Assembly (NCBI GenBank): GCA_900546005.1
Contig: URBJ01000016.1
Coordinates: forward strand, 1-33,490
Origin: an uncultured Alistipes sp.
GTDB lineage: Bacteria; Bacteroidota; Bacteroidia; Bacteroidales; Rikenellaceae
Length of the DNA stretch: 33,490 nt
Direction of reading: 5' to 3'
Program-made: the position numbers and the translations under genes
Notes under the pieces: model-generated
Seen by the model: the letters and a program-made list of their open reading frames with translations, nothing else
The model's database searches: none
Told to the model about the DNA's origin: nothing
Part shown: positions 7,419 to 15,583 of the stretch, piece by piece
Layout: each line of letters opens with the position of its first letter
Numbering within the stretch: position 1 is the first letter of the stretch

Positions 7419-10400
7419 TTACTTCTTTTTCGGTTCACTTTTTTCCTGAGTCGATGGCTGTGCGGCTTTCTGAGCTTTCTCGGCTTCGGCCTGCTGGCTT
7501 TGGACCCGATTGTTCAGGAAGCGGACAACGGCATGTTTGGCAGCTGCGATGGTCTCGCGGTTGACCTTCTCGATAACGTTTCCGCGAACGATATCGTCGC
7601 TGTTGATATAGCCCTCCAGAATCAACAACTGAACGATCATGTTGTTGATGTTGGTCTCCTCGCTGTATCCTTCGGCAATGTAGAGCTTGTCGATCTTGGC
7701 GGCGAACTCTTCGGCAAAATCCGGATAGTTCGGGAAGCTCATCAACTCTTCATACGTTTCGCTGAAGCTCGACAGCTCGATGTTCAGATTCGGGTTGACA
7801 AGCAGCGGACTGAACTCTTTGTCGCGGTCGATCGGATGGAAGTCTACCAGATTGCTGATGTCCACCTTCTTGTTCCGATTGTCCATCCGGCGAAGATCGG
7901 CCTTACGCATATTCTCCAACTGGTAGAGGTAGAAGTTGTAGCGCCACAGTTCGGAACTGTTCATCTCCCCTCCGAAGATGTGGTAATACTTCTCGTTGAT
8001 CAACCGTTTTACCTTGATCTTGCCCTCGTTGATTTCGGGTTTGTTGACACGAACTTCCTGAATCAACTGCTTCAGTGCGGCAGCGGCTTTCTGCGGACCG
8101 GTGATCTCGCGTCCTTTCTTACCGATCTCCGTCGAGAGAACGCCGCATTGGATGTTCCGGGCCTTGCCTTTGCCGTCTTTACCACCACGCATGCAGCAGA
8201 TCAGATGCTCGATACATTCGACTTGGTTCTCTTCCGCAATGAACGGTTGTCCGCCCGGTGTGCTGGCCAGTGAGTCGAAGATCGAACTGAAGATCTTGCG
8301 GTCGATCAGTATGTCGGAGTACACCTTTTCGTGCTCCTCTTCATATACTGCTGCCGCAATAAAGCGGTTCTGGATCATGTCGAACGTTACGTTCTCGATC
8401 GTATAGCGGATTCCGTCACGCTCGAAGATCTTGTTGACAAAGATCTTGTTGACGATCTCGGTGATGTCGATCTTGTCAAGCAGCTTGTAGGACGAAGCCA
8501 GATAGTATTGTTTGTCGGCAGGGTTGTATTCCCAGTCAAGGATGTCGTCTAAATAGTTGCCATGACGCGAGATGACGTCGACGATGTTCTTATCTGCCGT
8601 ATAGCGTTTCAGCGTACGTTGGAAGTTCGGACCGTCGCTGCTGGTCGCCTTCTCTTTCCGTTCGCCATGGGCGTCGGTGTAGAGCAGGAACGTCTCCGGA
8701 TTGTCGGCACGCGTGATACCGCCCTCCTCTTTCGAATAGTTGCTTGCGCTCAGCATGATGTCGATCTTGAACGGCATCGTGATGTCGCACATACCGCCTA
8801 CCGTACTACGGGCATTGCGGTCGTCGACGTTGCTGTCGGCACTGCTTTCGAAGAGGTATTTGTAGTAACGGATGTAATCCGGGTCGAAGTCGGTCGTCCG
8901 GGAGAAGTCTCCGACCTCCGTACCGATTCCGTACAGGTTTCCTTCCGCATCTTGGAATTCATGGAACATGTCGCCCGCGATCATCTTGATCGAGCGGATT
9001 CCTTCAAGGTTGTTTCTGAGCCATTTCAGCAGGAAGGCGGCGATCATTTCGCTCTTACCTACTCCACTGTCACCGTCGATCTCGACTACGAATACGCTAC
9101 CGTCGTTCTCTTCGACCATAAACAGTGAACCGTGACGAGGAACACCTCCGATCTCTTTGACCTTCTCGTTGATGACCGTCAGACGAGGTTTCTTGACATC
9201 GCCGAAGTAGTCGGCCTCCGACTTGAGCGGCGTAACGATCGTCTTGATGTTACCGGACGGACCCTTGATGTCGAAATATCCGATCTGCGGGAAGGAGATC
9301 AGCTTTTCGGGAGCACCCAGAAGCGAGATCACATCAGGTACGAAATTCTTGATATCCTTCAGGCTGATGTCTTCCGTGTAGTTCAACCGGTAGTTATCGG
9401 TCAGGTATTTCATATACCCTTTCTGGAAGATGACCAACTCTTTGACCACGCCGTGTTTTACGATCTTACACCGGTAGTCGTCCGAGTCCATGTTTGCAAC
9501 GAAACGGGCCAGACGATTGGTGAAGAATGACGAGTCGGGACGTGTGTAGATATGTTTGATGTACTCGGCCGGATTATCCGAAACGTTATCAGCGGGACGT
9601 TCCTTGTCGGAGTCGACCCGATCGACCTTGTGGAACGGATATTCGCGTTTTTTTGCATCCGTTACGATACGGGTGTGCTCCTGAACGGGCTGTTCGGACG
9701 AGATGACACCACATTTGATCATGAAATCGTTGATCCAACTGATCTTACCGTTTTCGAAAGTCTCGAGGGTCTTGTTCTCCATCGTGAATCCCTTGTAGAG
9801 GGAGATTCCGTGCTGAACCATTTCGTTGACGCTCGAGTTCTGCTTCTTGAACGCGGTTTCGACGATGCGGACCATCGTGTGCGCATAGCGGCTGTAATAG
9901 TCCGTACCGCGGGTCCGTTTGATCATGCTGATGTAGAAGCGAACCACACGACGCGACACGGCATAAATCTCGCTTTCGGCGATCTTGATGTCCTTCTTAC
10001 GCATGATATAGTTGCTCAGCTCTTCGAGCTCCATCGGCAGGATACTCGAGACGAACTCTTCGGTAAACATTTTCATCTCCGAGTCGTCACAGTTCTTGAT
10101 CTTGGCATCGAAGTAGCTCAACTTCTTGCATACTAACTTGTAGAACGAGTTGTCGTTGTTGAGCAGGTAGAGATATAGGATCTTGTCCGTGATTTCGGGC
10201 GAACGGGCCAGACCGTCAGCGATACAATCGCTGATATATCCGATACTCTTTTGAGAGATCTCCAGCGATTTGAATTCGGGCAGGTCTCTCAGGTTACGCA
10301 TGAATTCGTCTACCCAGATATTGAGATTCAGGCTTTCGAGCTTCAGGCCGGTGGTCGATTCGAAGCATTCGCCGGCAACCCGAACGATCTCCTTGCGACT

Positions 10401-13400
10401 CGGTTCGAGGCTCTCCTTTTCGAACGGCAGGTTGAAGTGCAGCAGAATCTCGCGGATGTACTTTTTGATGATGGCGTTCAGTCCTTCGAGTTTGGCCTTG
10501 TCTAATTCCGGATTGCCGGTAGCGTTGATGGCCAGAATCTTCATCTTGCTGTCCGAGAAGAGCAGGTTCTCCATCTCGATCAGCACCTCGCGCATCACGT
10601 TCATCTCTTCCGGATTGTCCAACACGTGGTGGTTGGGCTGGAAGGTACGTTTGTTGGTGATGTACTTCAGGATCACCGCTTTGCTGTATCTTGCACTTAC
10701 CGTATTGAAGTCCATGTCGGCCAGAGCCGGAACCCGTTTGTAGACCTGTGCCAGCAGGTTTTCATAGACTTTCGTAAAGGCCGAACTTTCGATGAATTCG
10801 AAGACGTTCTTGCAACTGCCGACAATGTCGCCGTGCAGTTCGATCACCGAGTTGGCCGAACGGCCGATCGTCGTGATGGTCACACCGCTCTTTTCCGGAG
10901 AGGTGTGATACAGCGAACGGACATCGCGGATCTGCAGCGACGGAGCCTTGTCCTTTTTGTACTTGCCCGAGAGCTTGTAATCTTCGATGATGCAGTCGAT
11001 AAAGTCCTGATCTTTTGCAAAACCTAAAATCTGGTCGAGCAAATCTTTCGATTCTACGCTCTTGTTTTCGGGATTGTTGCGGGCTTCTGCAAAGCGGAGC
11101 CAATATTTGATAAAGATCGTAAATGCATCTTCGATCTCGGCCGAGAAGGTTTTCATGCCCTCTTTGGTTGCCGAGATGTAGCCGCCCAGCGAGAAGCGCA
11201 CCACTCCCGTCGGATAGGGAACGGTAGCGATACCCCGATAGCGGGCCAGAGCCTGACAGAAGAGCAAAATATCGGCATAGGCAAAACCGCCGCGAATCCG
11301 GAAGTTGAACAGATAGGATCCGTCCGACTTGATGTAACCGATCTTTTCGCCGGCCGGCGTACCGTCCAGCAGCCGCGAGGCAATCGATGTTGCCATTTTC
11401 AGTCGGGTCAACGACTCTTTGCGGAAGTTCTTGTTGACTCTGAACTTGTTCAGATTTTCGACCAAACGGGCCTGATAGTAACTGAAGAAGGGCTCGTTTT
11501 TATATTTGAAGTCGTCCGGCAGACCCAATACGTCCAACTTGTCGAGCGATACCAATTCGTTCAACAGGAACAGGTACAGCGGAGAACCTTCGAATCCAGC
11601 CGTTTTGTGGAGCTGACGGTTGGTCTTGCTGATCTCGTTATTCTGCGCCGTTTGTCCGATCTGGTCGATAATGAATTGCTCGATGGCCTTTTTGATCTTG
11701 GAACGGGATGCGTTTTTCGGCAGCTCGGCTTCGATCCGGTCTTTGATGTTTTTAGCGACCTGAGCAATTTCGAGCGTGTTGTTCAACATCAGCAGCGACA
11801 TGTTGTTGCCGTGTACCGCACTGTTGCAGCTGCGGGCATATTTTGCGAAATCGGCAGCCTGCGGCGTGAGGGCTACGGCTCCCAGTCGCTCACCCGTAGC
11901 AGCCAGATTCTTCGTCGTCGACAACGAAGATACCGCCTTGATCCGCGACTGCGAATTGATGTTGTTCATGATGTAACGGGAGATCGTTCTCCATTTCGGC
12001 ATCGTTTTGTCCTCGATCTTGACGCTTTCGGCGTAGGCTTCATCCAAGAACAGCGTGATTTTGCAACTGTTCAGGAAGCGGAGGAAGTTGTTGACGCTCT
12101 CCGAGTTGAAGTCCGTATAACCGGTCGGGTTGTTCGGGTCGTTGATGATGATGGTCGTATTTTCGCAGAACAGATCCCAGAGGCTGCCGCTGTCGTCGAA
12201 CAGTGCCAACGTCGATTTGATGCGCTGCAACTTGTCGATCAGACGGTCGTAGGCAAGTCTTCCGTTTTCGTCGTTTTCGATCTCGAGATCGAACGGATTG
12301 ACATCGAAACAGTCGTCCGGCAGCAGGTCTTTGTACTCCCATGCCTGAACTCCATTATAGATAATATAGGGTTTGGGCCGACCGTTCGGGTTGAACAGCA
12401 AGTCGCGGATGATCATCTGCACGGAGTCGGAAACAGAGGTCTGATCCAGATTGCCCAATGCCGAGAGGAAGTTCTTTACAATATCTTTATCCTCGTCATT
12501 CAGTGCAAAGTATTTGTCGCGGATACCGAGGTCGATCAGGAATTTTTCGAAACGGCCCTTGTTGTCGGCATCTTTGCCCACCTTGGTCAGGAACTCCTGA
12601 TATTTCTCGAGGAACAGGTTGATACCGAAGTTTTTGTGGAAATGATTCTTCAGTGTCCGTTCGTAGCAGCTCGGGATGATGTCCAGAATCAACTGGCAGG
12701 CATAGCGAATTTTGCTGTTCAAGTTGTTGAACGTACGGCTGCGCAGGTAGTCGCCGAACGTCTTGATCTGGTGACGTCCGCCACCCTCAAGGATCGTGAT
12801 GACGTCGATCAGCTTGTTGCCTGCATAGAAGTAGTTCCGTATGCGGTTTTCGAACTCGTCGATCAGCTCTTGGGTCTGGATCTTCTTGTTCTCCTGCTTG
12901 TGGCAGTTCTCGAGGAAGAAGATGAAGTCACGCAGCTTTTCGAGCGAATATTTGTCCTGAACCACTTGGCGCGAGAAGGCATCCAACTTGAAGAGCGTGA
13001 TCCGTTTTTTGATATCCGTGTCGTCGCCGGTCTGTTCGATCAGCAGCGATTTGATTTCGCGGGCGTACTCTTCGATCTGGATTTCGAGTTTTTCGCGGAA
13101 CTCTTTCAGATAGGTCGGATTGACGTTTTCGAGGATCAGCCGGAGGTTCAATTGCGTATTGGCCGGAGAACCTAACTTTTTCGTATGTACCTTATTCAAG
13201 GTGTTGATGATTCCGTTGTGGAAGCAGAACACCAATGAAGTATTCGAGCTGCGGGACTCCTTCGAATCGTCGACGATCACCAGACGGGTCAGCAACGGGA
13301 ACCATTTGGCACCCGAGTAATGGTTGATCCGGGCGTGTTTCACCTTGACCACAAAGATAGAGGTAGTATCGGTAGTCATCTGTTCGTAGAGGTCGTCCGG

Positions 13401-14153
13401 AGTCGGGCTTTCGAGAACGACTACGGCATCCTTGTTGAACACGTCGCCCTTGAGCAACGATACGGCCTTATCCGCATTGCCCGAAACGACAGTACGGATC
13501 ATACCGTTCATACCCTTGAAGTTGACGGCCCATTGGCTGCGGTGCAGGAAGTCGTTGGTTTCGGCTTTCGTGGTATAGTGCGTACTCTGGCTGATCATCT
13601 GTTCGAGCGTATCCATCAGGTAGTTCCAGTGGGCTTCGTTGATGTCGCCGGTTACGCCGATCACGTCGCGGTATTTACGCAGATCGCGGATGTGTCCGCC
13701 TAACTGTACCTGAGCCATGAAATCGATGTGGAAGCTGTTGATCGGGGGCGTTCCCACCGAGACATCGTGCGTGTCACGTATGTTTTGCAGAATGTTTTTT
13801 ACGTCGGTTGTAGTGCCGTCGGTATCGAGCAGAGCGTTGATCTTCTTGACAAATTTACCCCTACGGTTACTGAGTTCGAACGCTTTGGAGTTGCTGTGGG
13901 GGATCAGCATCAGGGACACGTCGGTGTATCCCGGAATATCTTCCCTGAATTTCAGCAGATAGCGGTTGATTTCGGCCTGTTGTTTGGCCGGATCGTCGGG
14001 TTCCTCCATACAGAGGTTTACGAAATTCGTCAGGTTGTCGAAGATGTGGCGCGGCAAGAAGATTTCCGCTCTCGGTCCCAGCGATTCGTACAGATTCAGA
14101 AGCTGCAGAGCCTCATTGCTCAAAAATGCTTTCGGTTCGCCTACAATTTTCAT
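7419..14153 (-). CDS. Giant protein with PLP-enzyme and P-loop kinase-like modules
   Basis: Encodes 2244 residues with no signal peptide or membrane segment, so it is probably cytoplasmic. Residues about 480-1040 hold a fold-type I PLP-enzyme active site: NDPNNPTG at 671-678, LFLDEAY with D704 and Y707, a Schiff-base lysine K748 in LSTTKN, GERLG with R756, and a carboxylate-binding Arg candidate R986 in VVRFSLGG. The spacing of N675, D704, Y707, K748 and R756 matches aspartate-aminotransferase-like enzymes; the lysine-to-R986 segment is about 110 residues longer than usual. A perfect Walker A (GDSGVGKS, 1694-1701) then opens a C-terminal domain of about 550 residues resembling HPr kinase or PEP carboxykinase (GDM, NVDDRNARSTVGG, KIDIMLSASNY follow). 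Residues 1-480 and 1040-1690 are helical and unrecognised. The tail from about 2215 is Ala/Gln/Lys-rich and likely disordered. I know no characterised protein with this layout, and its reaction is unknown. Confidence 0.9.
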   Translation of the reverse strand: MKIVGEPKAFLSNEALQLLNLYESLGPRAEIFLPRHIFDNLTNFVNLCMEEPDDPAKQQAEINRYLLKFREDIPGYTDVSLMLIPHSNSKAFELSNRRGKFVKKINALLDTDGTTTDVKNILQNIRDTHDVSVGTPPINSFHIDFMAQVQLGGHIRDLRKYRDVIGVTGDINEAHWNYLMDTLEQMISQSTHYTTKAETNDFLHRSQWAVNFKGMNGMIRTVVSGNADKAVSLLKGDVFNKDAVVVLESPTPDDLYEQMTTDTTSIFVVKVKHARINHYSGAKWFPLLTRLVIVDDSKESRSSNTSLVFCFHNGIINTLNKVHTKKLGSPANTQLNLRLILENVNPTYLKEFREKLEIQIEEYAREIKSLLIEQTGDDTDIKKRITLFKLDAFSRQVVQDKYSLEKLRDFIFFLENCHKQENKKIQTQELIDEFENRIRNYFYAGNKLIDVITILEGGGRHQIKTFGDYLRSRTFNNLNSKIRYACQLILDIIPSCYERTLKNHFHKNFGINLFLEKYQEFLTKVGKDADNKGRFEKFLIDLGIRDKYFALNDEDKDIVKNFLSALGNLDQTSVSDSVQMIIRDLLFNPNGRPKPYIIYNGVQAWEYKDLLPDDCFDVNPFDLEIENDENGRLAYDRLIDKLQRIKSTLALFDDSGSLWDLFCENTTIIINDPNNPTGYTDFNSESVNNFLRFLNSCKITLFLDEAYAESVKIEDKTMPKWRTISRYIMNNINSQSRIKAVSSLSTTKNLAATGERLGAVALTPQAADFAKYARSCNSAVHGNNMSLLMLNNTLEIAQVAKNIKDRIEAELPKNASRSKIKKAIEQFIIDQIGQTAQNNEISKTNRQLHKTAGFEGSPLYLFLLNELVSLDKLDVLGLPDDFKYKNEPFFSYYQARLVENLNKFRVNKNFRKESLTRLKMATSIASRLLDGTPAGEKIGYIKSDGSYLFNFRIRGGFAYADILLFCQALARYRGIATVPYPTGVVRFSLGGYISATKEGMKTFSAEIEDAFTIFIKYWLRFAEARNNPENKSVESKDLLDQILGFAKDQDFIDCIIEDYKLSGKYKKDKAPSLQIRDVRSLYHTSPEKSGVTITTIGRSANSVIELHGDIVGSCKNVFEFIESSAFTKVYENLLAQVYKRVPALADMDFNTVSARYSKAVILKYITNKRTFQPNHHVLDNPEEMNVMREVLIEMENLLFSDSKMKILAINATGNPELDKAKLEGLNAIIKKYIREILLHFNLPFEKESLEPSRKEIVRVAGECFESTTGLKLESLNLNIWVDEFMRNLRDLPEFKSLEISQKSIGYISDCIADGLARSPEITDKILYLYLLNNDNSFYKLVCKKLSYFDAKIKNCDDSEMKMFTEEFVSSILPMELEELSNYIMRKKDIKIAESEIYAVSRRVVRFYISMIKRTRGTDYYSRYAHTMVRIVETAFKKQNSSVNEMVQHGISLYKGFTMENKTLETFENGKISWINDFMIKCGVISSEQPVQEHTRIVTDAKKREYPFHKVDRVDSDKERPADNVSDNPAEYIKHIYTRPDSSFFTNRLARFVANMDSDDYRCKIVKHGVVKELVIFQKGYMKYLTDNYRLNYTEDISLKDIKNFVPDVISLLGAPEKLISFPQIGYFDIKGPSGNIKTIVTPLKSEADYFGDVKKPRLTVINEKVKEIGGVPRHGSLFMVEENDGSVFVVEIDGDSGVGKSEMIAAFLLKWLRNNLEGIRSIKMIAGDMFHEFQDAEGNLYGIGTEVGDFSRTTDFDPDYIRYYKYLFESSADSNVDDRNARSTVGGMCDITMPFKIDIMLSASNYSKEEGGITRADNPETFLLYTDAHGERKEKATSSDGPNFQRTLKRYTADKNIVDVISRHGNYLDDILDWEYNPADKQYYLASSYKLLDKIDITEIVNKIFVNKIFERDGIRYTIENVTFDMIQNRFIAAAVYEEEHEKVYSDILIDRKIFSSIFDSLASTPGGQPFIAEENQVECIEHLICCMRGGKDGKGKARNIQCGVLSTEIGKKGREITGPQKAAAALKQLIQEVRVNKPEINEGKIKVKRLINEKYYHIFGGEMNSSELWRYNFYLYQLENMRKADLRRMDNRNKKVDISNLVDFHPIDRDKEFSPLLVNPNLNIELSSFSETYEELMSFPNYPDFAEEFAAKIDKLYIAEGYSEETNINNMIVQLLILEGYINSDDIVRGNVIEKVNRETIAAAKHAVVRFLNNRVQSQQAEAEKAQKAAQPSTQEKSEPKKK

Positions 14154-14263
14154 TCTTTCAGAGTCTATTTTTGTTATTTCCGGTTGTCCGGACGAACTGC
14201 AATCTTTTGATTATAAGTGAAATGCGTGGTTTTTGTATCTGTTTTCACACACTTTGATTCATG

Positions 14264-14271
14264 CAAAGATA
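14264..14271 (-). promoter_or_regulatory. -7 box TATCTTTG for the giant gene
   Basis: An exact TAnnTTTG box on the minus strand, with TTC in place of TTG 20 bases upstream. The predicted start near 14257 gives a leader of about 100 bases before the ATG at 14153. The rest of the 250-base gap up to 14404 is AT-rich and holds only the upstream operon's terminator. Confidence 0.55.
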
Positions 14272-14340
14272 GGTATTTTAATTTACATTTGGAATATATG
14301 TTAAAAAAATATTTTTCATGTGTAAAAATATACATCTATG

Positions 14341-14380
14341 GATAAAATAAAACAAGTCCGGAGGATTCTCCGAACTTGTT
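14341..14380 (-). terminator. Terminator of the metal-efflux operon
   Basis: A 13-base stem (14351-14363 with 14368-14380, core CGGAG/CTCCG, one G-U pair in the minus-strand RNA). On the minus strand it is followed by a T-rich run (14341-14350). It lies 25 bases after the TolC-like stop codon and separates the efflux operon from the giant gene. Confidence 0.75.
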
Positions 14381-14404
14381 GGTGAATCGAACCTCACTTA
14401 CTTG

Positions 14405-15583
14405 TTAGAGCTCGTAACGGAACAGCTGCGCAGCTGCGGCTTGATAGTCTCGTTCCAGCTGGTAGAGGCGCTCCTTGCTTTGCAGGATGACCGCACTCTC
14501 GGTGAGGTAATCAATGATGTTGATCTGTCCCGCATCGAGAGCCTTGTCTAAAGTTTCGAGAGCCTTCAGGTTCGAAATCAGTTCCCGCGTGGCATCGATC
14601 GATCGCTGTAACGAAAGGGTCTGGTCATAGAGTCGTCGCACTTCGGACGTGAGGTTGCGGCGTGTGCTTTCCAACTGCACGTTCGACGAGGAGACCCTTG
14701 CTTTGGCGGCCTTGACCGTATTTTTCCTTTCGAACAGCGGTACCGACAGTCCGACCAGAAAACCTTTGTATCGACCTTCGACTCCGAAATTGTGGCGGTA
14801 CCCCACTTCGAATTGCGGCAGCGACAGTGCCCGATTCAGTGTGACGGTACGTTGGTTGATGTCGACTTCGTTTTTGAGGCTTTCGATCTGGGGGTTCCCG
14901 TCCAAATAGCCTTGACTGATCTGTTCGAATGGACTCAATGTTTCGCGCGACGGATATTGCAGGTCGGCGAAGGTGTCGTCCGGATTCCCCGTAAGCGTAC
15001 CCAATTGACGACGTTTGGCCTGAAGTTCGGCCGTGTTCATGTCGAATTGGGTCTGTGCATCGATCAGCTCGATGTTCGTCTTGTTGTACTCCATCATATT
15101 GGCACCTCCCGACTCCATTTTTTTGCGGTAGACGTCGTTCATCTGTACGGCACGGTCAAGTCGCTGACGGTAGAGTTCGTCCAAACGGGTGAGGTGTATG
15201 ATGTCGATACACAGCAACTCGGCATCGAGCAGAAACTGCTGGCGGAATGCGGCCTGCTGATTGTCGTAGAGCGAACTCTGCATGCGGGCTATTTTGTTTC
15301 GCGAAGCGTAGGCCGTCGGGAAATCGAATGCTTGGGCGACGGTTAGTTCCGCATTGTATGCTCTCTCGGCTCCACCCCACAGGTTCTCCATCTCGACGGT
15401 CGGATTCGAAAGATACTTTCCCGTCTTTGCTTCAGTTTTCAGGGCGGAGGTCAGTTCCCGTTGGGCCTGCATCTCCGGGCTGGCACTCTCGATTTGTCGC
15501 AGGATCTCGTCGATCGAGCGTTGTGCGTATCCTGACGTCGCGATCGATGCGGCGCACAGGAGTGTGATTGCTATCTGTTTCAT
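14405..15583 (-). CDS. TolC-family outer-membrane efflux channel
   Basis: Encodes 392 residues with a cleavable signal peptide (MKQIAITLLCAASIATSGYA). The rest has the long paired alpha-helical repeats of TolC/CusC/CzcC channels, for example AELTVAQAFDFP, FRQQFLLDAELLCIDIIHL and a second similar hairpin with TVEMENLWGG-type entry strands. The family forms a trimeric tunnel through the outer membrane and periplasm that docks with an RND pump. Its ATG overlaps the stop codon of the pump gene (ATGA at 15580-15583), indicating translational coupling. It is the last gene of the efflux operon, followed by a terminator. Length is slightly short of the roughly 400-460 residues usual for the family. 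Confidence 0.88.
   Translation of the reverse strand: MKQIAITLLCAASIATSGYAQRSIDEILRQIESASPEMQAQRELTSALKTEAKTGKYLSNPTVEMENLWGGAERAYNAELTVAQAFDFPTAYASRNKIARMQSSLYDNQQAAFRQQFLLDAELLCIDIIHLTRLDELYRQRLDRAVQMNDVYRKKMESGGANMMEYNKTNIELIDAQTQFDMNTAELQAKRRQLGTLTGNPDDTFADLQYPSRETLSPFEQISQGYLDGNPQIESLKNEVDINQRTVTLNRALSLPQFEVGYRHNFGVEGRYKGFLVGLSVPLFERKNTVKAAKARVSSSNVQLESTRRNLTSEVRRLYDQTLSLQRSIDATRELISNLKALETLDKALDAGQINIIDYLTESAVILQSKERLYQLERDYQAAAAQLFRYEL

Noticed and set aside
11607..13175. A 522-codon plus-strand open frame opposite the giant gene
   Set aside because: It is antisense to a strongly coding frame, is rich in Val/Asp/Glu/Phe in the pattern of a reversed codon bias, and has no recognisable domain.
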